A DNA stretch of 64,000 nucleotides from an uncultured Algibacter sp. GTDB lineage: Bacteria; Bacteroidota; Bacteroidia; Flavobacteriales; Flavobacteriaceae. The DNA lies in contig CANMZT010000001.1 in NCBI GenBank assembly GCA_947502405.1, positions 62,001-126,000 of the forward strand, written 5' to 3'. The translations under genes were made by a program, and so were the position numbers. Shown here piece after piece: positions 27,187-36,661 of this stretch (position 1 is its first letter; every line of letters begins with the position of its first letter). The notes under the pieces were generated by a model. That model ran no database searches. It had not been told where the DNA came from and saw nothing but the letters and a program-made list of their open reading frames with translations.

Positions 27187-27220
27187 AAAAAGAGAGGCTT
27201 AATTTTAAGCCTCTCTTTTT
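27187..27220. terminator. Bidirectional terminator between convergent genes
   Basis: A perfect 16-bp inverted repeat AAAAAGAGAGGCTTAA (27187-27202) with TTAAGCCTCTCTTTTT (27205-27220), sited between the PorP/SprF gene and the vWA gene. Confidence 0.85.
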
Positions 27221-27224
27221 ATTT

Positions 27225-28382
27225 TTACTCCCAAGAATATTTTTTCTTTTTAGCTTGTTCTTTTATAGCCTTGGTCATAGCGTTTTCTAAACCGTTAGTA
27301 TTGTCTTTTTTGTGTTTCAAAACGTAATCTTTACGTTTGCTGTTTAGCTCTTTAATTTTATTCTGAATAGTTTCCCGTTCTTTACTTTTTTTAGAAATGT
27401 AATTTTTAATTTCTGTTTTAGTTTTGCCTTTTAATTCTGATGGTAATTCATCATCTGAAATAGCTTCAACATTAACCTCTTCTAATTCAACTGCATCCAC
27501 TAAATCCCAACTTTTGTTTTTGTACAGATGAGAACTTTTACTAACTGTTCGTTTTACAGCATTTGCTTTACTATACCCACTGGCATTCATGTCCTGTTCA
27601 GCTTGAAGAGCCATTTTTTGCACACCTTTTCTACCATAAGCCACGTAGGTTTTATTAAGCTTTTGGTTTAAAATTAAAATTTCATCGTCATAAGGTGAGG
27701 CAATATGAACTGTAGCACGATTTTGATTAATAGCCATATAATCACCATGAGTCAGTTGTGCACCGTCTTTCCAATAAGATGATATACCTTGGTTATAATC
27801 ACCACAAAAAATAGTGTTAATAGTAACATCTTTTTCGTTAGCATTTGCTGAAGCATCTCTATAGTTTACTTCACCTTGTGTAAAAGGCTCGTTTCCAGCT
27901 ATAAAAATAAGTTTTAAATCGTCTGGGTTTTTACCCCAATTTAATTGATTTAATGAGGTTTGAATTACTTGTCCGCAATATTCATTTCCACCATTTGTAG
28001 TTAAAGAAAAAAGTTCTTTTGAGATGTCATCTAAATCGTCACTAAAAGCTAGAACTTGTCTGATGTAGCCTTCTCTACTATTAAGTCTGTCGTTTCCATA
28101 TTCGTATAGAGCTATTTGTAAATTTGGTTTATTTGTACCGCATTTAGCATAAGATAATTCGTTTACAATATCCCATAGTTGCGCTTTAGCTTGGTCTATT
28201 AATCCATCCATACTATTACTAGTATCTAGCAGTAAAGCCACTTTTATAAATTGCTTATTAGGTTCGTGATGCATTGCATTAATTTGGCTATTAGCCATAT
28301 TTTGCTTTTTATTTTTAGCATTGCAGGAAGTAAATCCAATTAATGCTATGAAGAATAAAAGTGTTTTCAAATAGGTTTTCAT
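27225..28382 (-). CDS. von Willebrand factor A domain lipoprotein
   Basis: A 385-residue exported protein. The signal peptide ends in GFTSCNAKN with a lipid cysteine at residue 20. Residues about 45-230 form a vWA domain with the metal-site motif DTSNSMDG. The C-terminal part is charged and helical, with a predicted coiled coil (KKSKERETIQNKIKELN). vWA proteins bind partners through the metal site; the partner is unknown here. Its gene starts about 240 bases from the divergent histidine kinase gene. Confidence 0.9.
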   Translation of the reverse strand: MKTYLKTLLFFIALIGFTSCNAKNKKQNMANSQINAMHHEPNKQFIKVALLLDTSNSMDGLIDQAKAQLWDIVNELSYAKCGTNKPNLQIALYEYGNDRLNSREGYIRQVLAFSDDLDDISKELFSLTTNGGNEYCGQVIQTSLNQLNWGKNPDDLKLIFIAGNEPFTQGEVNYRDASANANEKDVTINTIFCGDYNQGISSYWKDGAQLTHGDYMAINQNRATVHIASPYDDEILILNQKLNKTYVAYGRKGVQKMALQAEQDMNASGYSKANAVKRTVSKSSHLYKNKSWDLVDAVELEEVNVEAISDDELPSELKGKTKTEIKNYISKKSKERETIQNKIKELNSKRKDYVLKHKKDNTNGLENAMTKAIKEQAKKKKYSWE

Positions 28383-28620
28383 AAGATTTTGTTTTTAGAT
28401 TAATGATAAGTGAGCTACTAGGGCTCGATATTACTAGTGTAAAACTAAAATCAACTTAATTCATAAAAAAAGTAGAATGAGTAAAGAGGATATTTTATTG
28501 AGTAAACCAACCTCTTGATTATGTAAACTCATCTTTTAGTCAATGAAAAGTGTAGTTTTTATAAAATCAACATTTTAATAAACCAAGTAAAGTGCGTAAG
28601 TTTATCTACTCTAACTACGG

Positions 28621-30807
28621 ATGAAACATATTATAACATACTTTCTAACTATATTTCTCTTTTTGGGAGGGTTATTTTTATCAGCTCAAGTTGATGATAA
28701 TTTCAACAACCAAGGGCCAAAATTCACTGTTAAAGGTTCAGTGGTTGAAAGTGATACCCGAGACCCTATTCAGAATGTAAATATTGAAGTTAGTGGTGGC
28801 GCCTATACTACAACCGATGTATTTGGAGCATTTAAAATAGATGTTAGAAAAGGAGACGAACTTATTATTCGTCATAAAGATTTTGAGACCGTATATCATA
28901 TCATTCAGAATGATGATAAAATACAAGTGCAAGTTGAGCCCAATGATGAAGAGAGTTTAAAGCTTTCTAAATCGAAAAAAATATCGCGCTCACGAAAGCC
29001 TGAATCATTTAAGATTTTGATTGACTCAGCAAAAGGGTATTTGAAGAAAGATGCTAAAAAAAGTATTCAATTTGTTGCTGATGCGCTTGCAGAAAGCAAA
29101 TCTTCAAAAGAAAATGGTGAGGCGTATCAAGTTTTAGGGGATGTTTATTCGTATTGGAATCAGCATGACTTAGCAGTTTCTAATTACAGGATAAGTTTAC
29201 AAAATTCTAATTCAAATCCTGTAAAGTTAAAACTGGCTGATGCTTACAGGAAGAACAAAAATTATCAAGAAAGTATTCAAACCTACAATACTATTGACAA
29301 GACCCGTTTGTCCAACTGGCAATTAACAGAATTGTATGAGGGCTTAGGCGATGTTTACCTTTTAACTAAATCATATAACCTTTCAATAGGTGCTTACGAG
29401 GAGGGTCTAAAAGTAGCTCAAAAGCATTTAATAACTCCAAAAGTTACTGATTTAAATTCAAAAATAGCACAAGCCTATAACGCAAAAGGGGAGCCAGAGA
29501 AAGCACAATCCTTCTTTAATAAATCAATGCAACTGGCCAGTACTGAGAATAAGAAACGCGCTGTTGAAGAAAAAATTAAAGTAGCAGATTTTGAAAGTAA
29601 AAACAATAACTTTTCTAATGAAATTGAATTACGTAAAGAGGCCTTAAACACCTTGAGTGAGATAGAAAATGAAGCTGATGATATAGATATAGAAAGCCCG
29701 TTAACATTACAAAAGCAAAATTATAAGATTGGTAACGCCTACGCATCACAACGAGATTTTAACAACGCCATACCTTATTTACAAAAAAGTATAGAAGAAG
29801 CTAGTGATAAATCAGATTTAGTTGTTAAGAAAGATGCTACCAGAAAACTATCTGAAGTTTATCGAGATGCAGGACAGTTTAACGAAGCTTTATTGGCGTA
29901 TCAAGATTATGTAGAAGTATTAGATAAGCTTTACCGCATAAAAGAACAAGAGATTGCCCAAGCAGCAAGGTTTAGTAAAGATATTATCAGTAAACAAAAT
30001 CGTATTTTGAGTTTAGAAAGCGATAGGGAATTATCAGAAAGTAAATATCAATTATCTCAAGAGCAAGCAAAACGCCAAAAACTCATTATCTACTCATTGA
30101 TAGGTGGCTTGTTTTTGTTGTTACTAACGGCTTTTTTAATGTTTAAATATATTAAACAACAACGGCTAGCTAATAATTTATTGGCATTAAAAAGTTTGAG
30201 AAGTCAAATGAATCCGCATTTTATATTCAATGCCTTAAATTCAGTAAACAGCTTTATAGCCTCAAATGATGAACGTACAGCAAATAAATACTTAACAGAC
30301 TTCTCGTTACTAATGAGAGCCGTTTTAGAGAATAGCGAAGAAGATTTTATTCCCTTAGAAAAGGAAATAAAACTCTTAGAACTCTATACAAAATTGGAAC
30401 ATTTCAGGTTTCAGGATAAATTTGATTATGCCATTAATGTAGATGAAAATATAAAGGTTGAAGATTTTGTTATTCCGCCTATGTTGCTCCAACCCTACAT
30501 AGAAAATGCAGTTTGGCATGGATTGAGGTACAAAAAAACTAAAGGTCATTTAGAAATAGCTATCACGCAAACTGAACCAGATGAAATAATGATTATGATA
30601 ACAGATGATGGTATTGGACGTAAAAAATCAAAAGCCTTAAAAACCGAAAATCAGCAAAAACAAAATTCTAAAGGCATGGGTAATATTAAAAAGCGTGTTT
30701 CCATTTTAAATGGTATGTATAAAGATAAAGTTGATGTTTTTATTGATGATTTTCAAGATGAAGATGACACAGGAACAAAAGTAGTTGTAACCTTAAAAAA
30801 GGATTAG
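28621..30807 (+). CDS. TPR-containing sensor histidine kinase (LytS type) with carboxypeptidase-regulatory-like domain
   Basis: A 728-residue sensor. In order: signal peptide (about 1-22); a carboxypeptidase-D regulatory-like beta domain (about 33-100); five to seven TPR-like helical repeats (about 125-440); a coiled coil; one membrane segment (about 489-508); and a LytS-type His_kinase domain with QMNPHFIFNALNSV, His533 being the likely phosphorylation site, then an ATPase domain with ENAVWHGL and DDGIGRKKS. The periplasmic repeats would detect the signal. It partners with the LytTR regulator that follows after 62 bases. Confidence 0.93.
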   Translation: MKHIITYFLTIFLFLGGLFLSAQVDDNFNNQGPKFTVKGSVVESDTRDPIQNVNIEVSGGAYTTTDVFGAFKIDVRKGDELIIRHKDFETVYHIIQNDDKIQVQVEPNDEESLKLSKSKKISRSRKPESFKILIDSAKGYLKKDAKKSIQFVADALAESKSSKENGEAYQVLGDVYSYWNQHDLAVSNYRISLQNSNSNPVKLKLADAYRKNKNYQESIQTYNTIDKTRLSNWQLTELYEGLGDVYLLTKSYNLSIGAYEEGLKVAQKHLITPKVTDLNSKIAQAYNAKGEPEKAQSFFNKSMQLASTENKKRAVEEKIKVADFESKNNNFSNEIELRKEALNTLSEIENEADDIDIESPLTLQKQNYKIGNAYASQRDFNNAIPYLQKSIEEASDKSDLVVKKDATRKLSEVYRDAGQFNEALLAYQDYVEVLDKLYRIKEQEIAQAARFSKDIISKQNRILSLESDRELSESKYQLSQEQAKRQKLIIYSLIGGLFLLLLTAFLMFKYIKQQRLANNLLALKSLRSQMNPHFIFNALNSVNSFIASNDERTANKYLTDFSLLMRAVLENSEEDFIPLEKEIKLLELYTKLEHFRFQDKFDYAINVDENIKVEDFVIPPMLLQPYIENAVWHGLRYKKTKGHLEIAITQTEPDEIMIMITDDGIGRKKSKALKTENQQKQNSKGMGNIKKRVSILNGMYKDKVDVFIDDFQDEDDTGTKVVVTLKKD

Positions 30808-30828
30808 CCATATTTAATTCAAAAAAAA

Positions 30829-30853
30829 GTCACCTTGAGCGCAGTCGAAAGGT
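30829..30853. repeat. Short dispersed repeat with GAGCGCAGTCGAAAG core
   Basis: A copy of the short element found at 13886, in the gap between the kinase and regulator genes. Confidence 0.6.
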
Positions 30854-30869
30854 CTCATAATTAAAGCAT

Positions 30870-31604
30870 ATGAAACTAAACTCAATCATAGTAGAAGACG
30901 AAGAAACTAGTAGAGAGATTCTAAAAAATTACCTCAAAAAGTATTGTCCAAATATTAACATTTTAGGAGGAGCTTCAAATATTGAGGAGGCATTGGTTTT
31001 AATAAGAAATAACGATTTAGATTTAGTGTTTCTAGATGTTGAAATGCCTTATGGTAATGCCTTTGATTTGTTGGATAAAGTAGGCGATATAAACTTTGAA
31101 ACTATTTTTGTAACCGCTTATAACCATTATGCCATTGATGCTCTGAATGCCCATGCAAGTTACTATTTGATGAAACCCATTTCTATTGACGAGCTTATTA
31201 AAGCAGTAGATTACGTTACAGAAATTAAAACCAAAGAAGACGCATTGCAAGACCAAGTACTCGTTCCAAAAACCAATAATGTGGAAGGTAAAATTACCAT
31301 TCCACAGTTAGATGGTTTTGAGGTTTTAAATACCTCAGACATACTATATTGTAAGGCAGACGATAATTACACAGAGATTTATTTAAATAGTAGTAAAAAG
31401 AAAATTGTTAGTAAAACACTTAAATACTTTGAGGAGGCTTTAACAAATTCTGGGTTTGCTAGAATCCACAAATCTTACTTAGTAAATGTAAATGAAGTTG
31501 TTAAATATGTAAAAGGAAAAGGAGGAAGCGTTATATTAAGTAATGGAAAGCAAGTTATGGTTTCAGCATCAAAGAAATCAGATTTGTTGTCTTATTTTAA
31601 ATAG
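30870..31604 (+). CDS. LytTR family response regulator
   Basis: A 244-residue DNA-binding regulator. The receiver domain (residues 1-120) has the acidic pair EDEET near the N-terminus, the phosphoacceptor Asp56 in LVFLDVEMP, and the conserved Thr/Lys region in FVTAYNHYA and YLMKPI. The LytTR domain (about 140-244) contains ILYCKADDNYTEIYL and FARIHKSYLVNV. It follows the TPR histidine kinase and forms a two-component pair with it. The targets cannot be named from this window. Confidence 0.95.
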   Translation: MKLNSIIVEDEETSREILKNYLKKYCPNINILGGASNIEEALVLIRNNDLDLVFLDVEMPYGNAFDLLDKVGDINFETIFVTAYNHYAIDALNAHASYYLMKPISIDELIKAVDYVTEIKTKEDALQDQVLVPKTNNVEGKITIPQLDGFEVLNTSDILYCKADDNYTEIYLNSSKKKIVSKTLKYFEEALTNSGFARIHKSYLVNVNEVVKYVKGKGGSVILSNGKQVMVSASKKSDLLSYFK

Positions 31605-31673
31605 TGAATTCCTGCTTAGGCATTAATCTCATTGCATTAAATAAGAATCACAATAAAAAATAAATATTAATAT

Positions 31674-31713
31674 AAAGGAATCTGAAAGAATATTTAAAAA
31701 GATTCCTTTTTTC
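31674..31713 (+). terminator. Terminator after the two-component genes
   Basis: A 10-bp stem AAAGGAATCT (31674-31683) with AGATTCCTTT (31700-31709), a 16-base loop and T run. It lies just before the carbonic anhydrase start. Confidence 0.65.
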
Positions 31714-31726
31714 AAAGGAATTGAAT

Positions 31727-32242
31727 ATGCCAGTAATAAAACCAGTAAGAGGAAAAACCCCAGTAATCCCAGACAATTGTTTCATTGCAGAGAATGCCAC
31801 CATAGTTGGAGAAGTTACCATGGGAAACCAATGCAGTGTTTGGTTTAGTGCCGTAGTCCGTGGCGATGTCAATTTTATAAAAATGGGCAATAAGGTCAAC
31901 GTTCAAGACGGAGCCGTCATACATGGTACTTACCAAAAATCAGCCACAACCATTGGTAATAATGTTTCAATTGGTCACAATGCCTTGGTACATGGTTGCA
32001 CTATTCACGACAATGTTTTGGTTGGTATGGGAAGCATAATAATGGATGGAGCGGTAGTAGAAAGTAACAGTATTATAGCCGCAGGTGCAGTGATAAAGCA
32101 AAACACAATTGTGGAATCTGGAAGTATTTATGCCGGCGTTCCCGCAAAAAAAGTAAAAGATATTAGTAAAGAACTCATCTCAGGAGAAATCAATCGAATT
32201 TCCGATGCTTATATTAAATATTCAAGTTGGTTTCAAGAGTAA
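31727..32242 (+). CDS. Gamma carbonic anhydrase family protein
   Basis: A 171-residue left-handed beta-helix protein built of hexapeptide repeats, as in Cam and YrdA-like proteins. The metal-binding histidines are visible in GAVIHGTY and in SIGHNALVHGC. An open frame begins with TTG at 31721, but ATG at 31727 is the more likely start. Enzymes of this group hydrate CO2 or act in metal homeostasis; several are inactive in vitro, so activity is likely but not certain. It stands alone behind a terminator. Confidence 0.92.
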   Translation: MPVIKPVRGKTPVIPDNCFIAENATIVGEVTMGNQCSVWFSAVVRGDVNFIKMGNKVNVQDGAVIHGTYQKSATTIGNNVSIGHNALVHGCTIHDNVLVGMGSIIMDGAVVESNSIIAAGAVIKQNTIVESGSIYAGVPAKKVKDISKELISGEINRISDAYIKYSSWFQE

Positions 32243-32244
32243 TA

Positions 32245-32333
32245 TTTGGGCGTTACCACAAGGGTCGGGCTTTACACTATAGTTTTGGCTCGATGCATGC
32301 CTCGCCAAAAGCTGCCGTTTCAATCCCTAACGC
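32245..32333. repeat. 89-bp palindromic element (copy D)
   Basis: An 89-base element with outer arms GCGTTA and TAACGC and an inner stem GCCAAAA/TTTTGGC. Read on the other strand it equals the copy at 40862-40950 except for one base. It sits in the 302-base gap before the T9SS cargo gene; the rest of the gap (32334-32544) is AT-rich with no other feature seen. Confidence 0.85.
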
Positions 32334-32544
32334 TAATCTTAATTACTTTGAAAATTCATGTTACATAAAATGTTGTAATACTTTATTTTAGGGGTTAAAT
32401 TTCATAATTTCTTAATCTATAACAGCAAATATTGCATAAATGTCATTTTTTTTAAATGAAAGTGTATTCTTAAAGATATTAAGAATTTAACTATATTATT
32501 TGTCTATATTTATTACTTGTACTAATAAATAAAAACCTAATAAA

Positions 32545-34077
32545 ATGAAAAAAAATACTTTCGTGTTATTTTTAATTTGCAATATCAATTTTGTTTTAGC
32601 TCAATCTAGTTTTATCGACTCTACTTTTGGTGTAAATGGTGTAAGTGATGCGTCTGTTTCTAGTGAGATATTCGATGAGAACGAAATACATGGTTTTGAT
32701 GTTACAGATTCAGGTAAAATTCTGAATTTAAGCAATCGTTTACCTAAATCAACAGAAACTTCATTAGTTACTATCGTTACTCAGCATAATAGCAATGGTA
32801 CGTTAGATGATAACTTTGGGGTTAATGGTATAGTTGAATTAACTAATTTTCTTGGTTATGATTTAGTTTCATATAATAATAATGTTTATGTATCTGGAAT
32901 ATCATTAACTGATGGTAGACTAGGAATACTAGCATTAAGCAATACAGGAGTAATTCTAACTACTTTTGGTAATAATGGGTTGGCAACAACAAACGATACT
33001 TCTGTAGCAATAGGTACAGCAATTAGTTTGGATAATTCTAATAGGTTGGTGGTTGCTGGTTACGCAATACTTTCAGGAGAATATCAACCTATAATTGCCC
33101 GTTTTATTAATGATGGTACAGTTGATACGGTATTTGGAACCAATGGGTCTTTAAGAATTGATTTAGTAGATAATATAGATGATGAAGAATTGTTTGTAAA
33201 TAGTATTTCTATATTTTCTGATGATAAAATTCTAGTAGCAGGAGAAGTTGATGCGCCAGAGGATATGACTCCAACTGGTACATATCAGTCAAACGAATTT
33301 TTGATTAAGACTAACTCTGATGGGACTTTAGATACCAATTTTTCTAATGATGGATATGAAGTTTATTACGCTTTAACAGCTAGTGGTGGAGGTTTTAATG
33401 CCACTTACATATTGCCTAATAATAAAACTTTAGTGTCTTATTCTGATTCTAATAATAATTTAATAAGGTTAAATGTTGATGGAACTATTGATACATCTTT
33501 TGGAACTGGTGGTATGTTAAGTATTGTTGGTAATGGTTTTGAAATTGAAGAATTATTTAAAACAAGTTTAGATTCAGATATATTGGTGTTGGGTTATCAG
33601 CGAAGTGATGGTAGTGTATCAATTTTAAAAGTTGATGAAGACGGTAATTTAGATACCACTTTTGCAAATGCTGGAGTATTACCTATAGACTTCCCTGGGG
33701 TTTCTTCTACAGATTTAGTCTCCAACGCTTTAGAATTAGCTGATGGAAAATTAATAGTTTCAGGTATAAGAGAAGCATCAGATGGTTTTATCATGGGGCG
33801 TTATTTTAAAGAAAACCAATTGAGTATTACTGATAATAGTTTGCTTTCTGTGCGTTTATTTCCCAACCCTTCTGATAATTTTATAACAATAGAATCAAAA
33901 TTAAATATAGACAGGGCCTCAATATATGATATTAATGGAAGGTTGATTTTAAAAAAAGAGTTTAATTCTAACAAGATTCATATAGATATCGCTTCATTTA
34001 ATAACGGTATATATTTTATTAAAACGACTAATGAAAATAGTAATATAATAGAAACGATAAAATTTATAAAAATCTAA
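32545..34077 (+). CDS. Delta-60 repeat protein with type A T9SS sorting domain
   Basis: A 510-residue secreted protein. After the signal peptide (about 1-19, ending VLAQ) come about six delta-60-type repeats, each with a line like LDTNFSNDG, IDTSFGTGG or LDTTFANAG, which together should fold as a beta-propeller-like structure. Residues about 435-510 are a type A T9SS C-terminal domain with RLFPNPSDNFITI, DINGRLI and NGIYFIKT. It is therefore cargo of the secretion system whose translocon gene sprA opens the window. No catalytic motif is seen. Its stop codon touches that of murI. Confidence 0.92.
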   Translation: MKKNTFVLFLICNINFVLAQSSFIDSTFGVNGVSDASVSSEIFDENEIHGFDVTDSGKILNLSNRLPKSTETSLVTIVTQHNSNGTLDDNFGVNGIVELTNFLGYDLVSYNNNVYVSGISLTDGRLGILALSNTGVILTTFGNNGLATTNDTSVAIGTAISLDNSNRLVVAGYAILSGEYQPIIARFINDGTVDTVFGTNGSLRIDLVDNIDDEELFVNSISIFSDDKILVAGEVDAPEDMTPTGTYQSNEFLIKTNSDGTLDTNFSNDGYEVYYALTASGGGFNATYILPNNKTLVSYSDSNNNLIRLNVDGTIDTSFGTGGMLSIVGNGFEIEELFKTSLDSDILVLGYQRSDGSVSILKVDEDGNLDTTFANAGVLPIDFPGVSSTDLVSNALELADGKLIVSGIREASDGFIMGRYFKENQLSITDNSLLSVRLFPNPSDNFITIESKLNIDRASIYDINGRLILKKEFNSNKIHIDIASFNNGIYFIKTTNENSNIIETIKFIKI

Positions 34078-34857
34078 CTAAAAATCCAGATATTCTATAT
34101 TGAATGTATTTCCCAAAAGCGACTTAATAACTTCAGGATTGCCATTGGTAAAAAAATCGTTTTTTGAATTTAAGCTTTTTAAATTTATCAGATTATGCTT
34201 TTCTAAAACAGCTTTAGTTTGTCTAGCAACAGCTTCGCCTGAATCTATAATTCTAACATGCTTAGGTAAAAGTTCAAGCAGTATAGGAATTAAATAAGGA
34301 TAGTGCGTACATCCTAAAACCAAATAATCAATATGGGCTTCAATCATGGGTTGTAAGTAAATCTTTAAAAGCGATTTCATTTCTTCAGAATGCAGTTTCC
34401 CATTTTCAATTAGTTCAACTATGCCATTTCCAATTTGTTCAATAACTTCAACATTACGAGCAAACAGGTTTGAGGTTTTAGAGAATAATTCACTGCTCAA
34501 AGTGCCTTTTGTCGCTAAAATTCCAATAGCATCAGTTTTAGTTTGTAAAGCGGCTGGTTTTATGGCTGGCTCAATACCAATAAACGGAATAGCATAGTTA
34601 CTTCTTAAATAATCTATAGCGTTAGTTGTTGCCGTATTACAAGCCACAACAATAAGTTTACAATTTTTATTCAGTAAGTATTCGGTGTTTTTAATGCTTA
34701 ACTTAATAATAGCATCTTTACCTTTTGGTCCATAAGGGGCATTTATGCTATCCGATAAATAAATTGTGTTTTCATTGGGCATTAAGCTATGGATTTCCTT
34801 CCAAATGGAAGTCCCCCCAACACCAGAATCAAAAATACCTATAGGTTGTTTACTCAT
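34078..34857 (-). CDS. murI: Glutamate racemase
   Basis: MurI makes D-glutamate for peptidoglycan. The protein has both catalytic cysteine motifs, VVACNTATTNA and LGCTHYPYL, and the opening IGIFDSGVGGTSI. Two ATG starts are possible (34866 or 34857); I chose the inner one, which gives MSKQPIGIF. It closes a minus-strand envelope cluster (uppS, bamA, two ompH genes), though a terminator separates it from the ompH genes. Its stop codon abuts the stop of the convergent T9SS cargo gene with no base between. Confidence 0.96.
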   Translation of the reverse strand: MSKQPIGIFDSGVGGTSIWKEIHSLMPNENTIYLSDSINAPYGPKGKDAIIKLSIKNTEYLLNKNCKLIVVACNTATTNAIDYLRSNYAIPFIGIEPAIKPAALQTKTDAIGILATKGTLSSELFSKTSNLFARNVEVIEQIGNGIVELIENGKLHSEEMKSLLKIYLQPMIEAHIDYLVLGCTHYPYLIPILLELLPKHVRIIDSGEAVARQTKAVLEKHNLINLKSLNSKNDFFTNGNPEVIKSLLGNTFNIEYLDF

Positions 34858-34897
34858 AGAATACAATTTACCTTTTTAAATTGATTTTATAAAAATA

Positions 34898-34930
34898 AAA
34901 AAGCTGCCTTTTAAAAAAAGACAGCTTTTT
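34898..34930 (-). terminator. Terminator after the ompH pair
   Basis: A long stem with one mismatch: AAAAAGCTG plus CTTTT on the left pairs with AAAAG plus CAGCTTTTT on the right. It lies between ompH (stop at 34952) and murI on the - strand. Confidence 0.75.
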
Positions 34931-34951
34931 AAATATCTTAATGTAATTTTT

Positions 34952-35452
34952 TTAGATACCCATTTGCGCTTTTACCTCTGCCAGAATATCAGTTCCATTA
35001 GCAACAATTAAAGTTGCTCTGTCTAAAACATATTCGTAACCTTTCGCTTTAGCTACTTCGTTTATAGCTTTCATAGCGGCTTCTTGAATAGGCTTAAATA
35101 ATTCAGCTTCTTTTTCAGCTAAATCTTTTTGAGCATCTGCTCTAAATTGTTGAATACGTTGTTGTTTTTCTTGTAACTCAACCATTCTTTTCTGGTTTTC
35201 TTCAGCAGTTTTTGTGCTAGCTTCAGCATCATATTGCTTTACTGTATTTTGATATTCAGTAATAGAAGCTTGAATGTCTGTTTGGTAAGTTTTACCTAAA
35301 GCTTCAATCTCAGCTTGTGCAGTTTTAGCTGCTGGCATTGCTGCAATTAATTCCTGTGTATTTATATGTGCAACTTTACTTTGTGCTTGTGTAAAGCTTA
35401 CTGTTGCAATACATAGTACAGTTGCTAATAAGAGAGTCTTAAATTGTTTCAT
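34952..35452 (-). CDS. OmpH/Skp family periplasmic chaperone
   Basis: A 166-residue Skp-like chaperone that carries unfolded outer-membrane proteins through the periplasm. It has a signal peptide (about 1-23, ending FTQAQ), then a VAHINTQELIAAMP strand, a long helical coiled-coil hairpin (about 45-125), and the closing YEYVLDRATLIVANG strand. The size is normal for the family. It is the second of two adjacent OmpH genes behind bamA, the usual partner. Confidence 0.95.
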   Translation of the reverse strand: MKQFKTLLLATVLCIATVSFTQAQSKVAHINTQELIAAMPAAKTAQAEIEALGKTYQTDIQASITEYQNTVKQYDAEASTKTAEENQKRMVELQEKQQRIQQFRADAQKDLAEKEAELFKPIQEAAMKAINEVAKAKGYEYVLDRATLIVANGTDILAEVKAQMGI

Positions 35453-35481
35453 TTTTAATGGTATTAATGTGTTATAAATTA

Positions 35482-36492
35482 TTAATTGTTTTTGTTTATA
35501 CTGTCTCTCGCTTTTTGGCGATCTTCTAATATTTTCTTTTTTCTGTCCTCTAACTCTTTTTTTCTTGCAGCTCTTTCTGCAAGTTTTCTTTGTCTGTTTT
35601 CTTCAATCAGTTGTGCTTTTGTTTTAGTTGCACTTCCTTCTTCTTTATTGGCTTCAGTTGTTTTTGTGTTATCATTTTCTACTTCATCTGTTTTAGCAGC
35701 ATCATTAGGTTTGTTTCTAGCATCTAATTTTGCTTGCTTCGCTTTTTCTCTTTCTTCTAATATTTTTGCGCGTCTTGCTTCAGCTTCTTTTTTCTTAGCC
35801 TCACGAGCGGCTAAAATTTCTTGTCGGCGTTTTTCAACAGCACTTTCTCTGGCAGCTTTCTTTTCTTCTAAAGCTTTTTCTCTAGCTTCTTGTTCTTCAT
35901 TTATCTCTGGCAACAACTCTTCTTCCTTAGCCGCTTTACGCTCTGCTTTAGTTTGCGCTTGTTTACGTTTTGACGATCTCGTTATACTTCTTAATATTTG
36001 CTCACTAACATCTAGAGATTTATTAGAGTATAGCATTGTTGTTTCTGTCTTATCTAGTATAAGATCATATTTTCTGCCCTCAGCCATATCCTGAACTGCT
36101 GCAAAAATTTGATCCTGAATAGGTTGCATAAGTTGTTTCTTTTGAATGAATAAATCACCATTTGGACCAAAACGTTTTTGCTGATAATCTAATATTTCAT
36201 TTTCTTCAAAAGTAATGTCCTCTTCACGTTCATCAATCAGTTCTTTAGTCAAAAGTGGTTTTTCATTGCTTAAATCTTGTCGCTTTTGCTCTACAGCTGC
36301 TAATTTAGATTGAATCTCATTTTTCCATTTCTGAGCTTTATCTTCTAATTGTGCCGTAGCTTCTTGATATTCTGGTACATTCTCTAAAATATACTCAGTA
36401 TCTATATAAGCAATTCTAACCCCACGTTGTGCATGTGAGTAGAAACTTAGCATGAAAACTAGTGCCAATAAAAAAAGAACGTTATGTTTCAT
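35482..36492 (-). CDS. OmpH/Skp family protein with long charged C-terminal extension
   Basis: A 336-residue OmpH-like protein. Signal peptide at about 1-21; Skp-like core from IAYIDTEYILENVPEY to about residue 170 (DLILDKTETTMLYSN). The rest (about 170-336) is a highly charged Lys/Glu/Arg/Ala stretch, likely a long single alpha-helix, with a gap rich in Asp, Asn and Thr in the middle. Standard Skp proteins stop before this. The core suggests a chaperone for outer-membrane proteins; what the tail binds is not known to me. It lies between bamA and the shorter ompH. Confidence 0.92.
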   Translation of the reverse strand: MKHNVLFLLALVFMLSFYSHAQRGVRIAYIDTEYILENVPEYQEATAQLEDKAQKWKNEIQSKLAAVEQKRQDLSNEKPLLTKELIDEREEDITFEENEILDYQQKRFGPNGDLFIQKKQLMQPIQDQIFAAVQDMAEGRKYDLILDKTETTMLYSNKSLDVSEQILRSITRSSKRKQAQTKAERKAAKEEELLPEINEEQEAREKALEEKKAARESAVEKRRQEILAAREAKKKEAEARRAKILEEREKAKQAKLDARNKPNDAAKTDEVENDNTKTTEANKEEGSATKTKAQLIEENRQRKLAERAARKKELEDRKKKILEDRQKARDSINKNN

Positions 36493-36661
36493 CTGTTTAA
36501 TATTTTATAATTCATGACTTATAAATTCTAAAACGACAGATGTTTTTTCTGCCTTGTTGAATCTTATCTTCAAAATTAACGAAATATAATCTTAAAAATT
36601 TTAATTCTCATGCAAATCATCAATGTGTTATTAGAAAATATCGTGCCAAAGTAAATTTTAT

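Noticed and set aside
35486-36094. 202-residue open frame on the + strand opposite the long OmpH gene
   Set aside because: It is antisense to the Lys/Glu-rich tail, whose codons read as Ser/Phe/Leu on the other strand. The low-complexity hydrophobic sequence is a mirror artefact.
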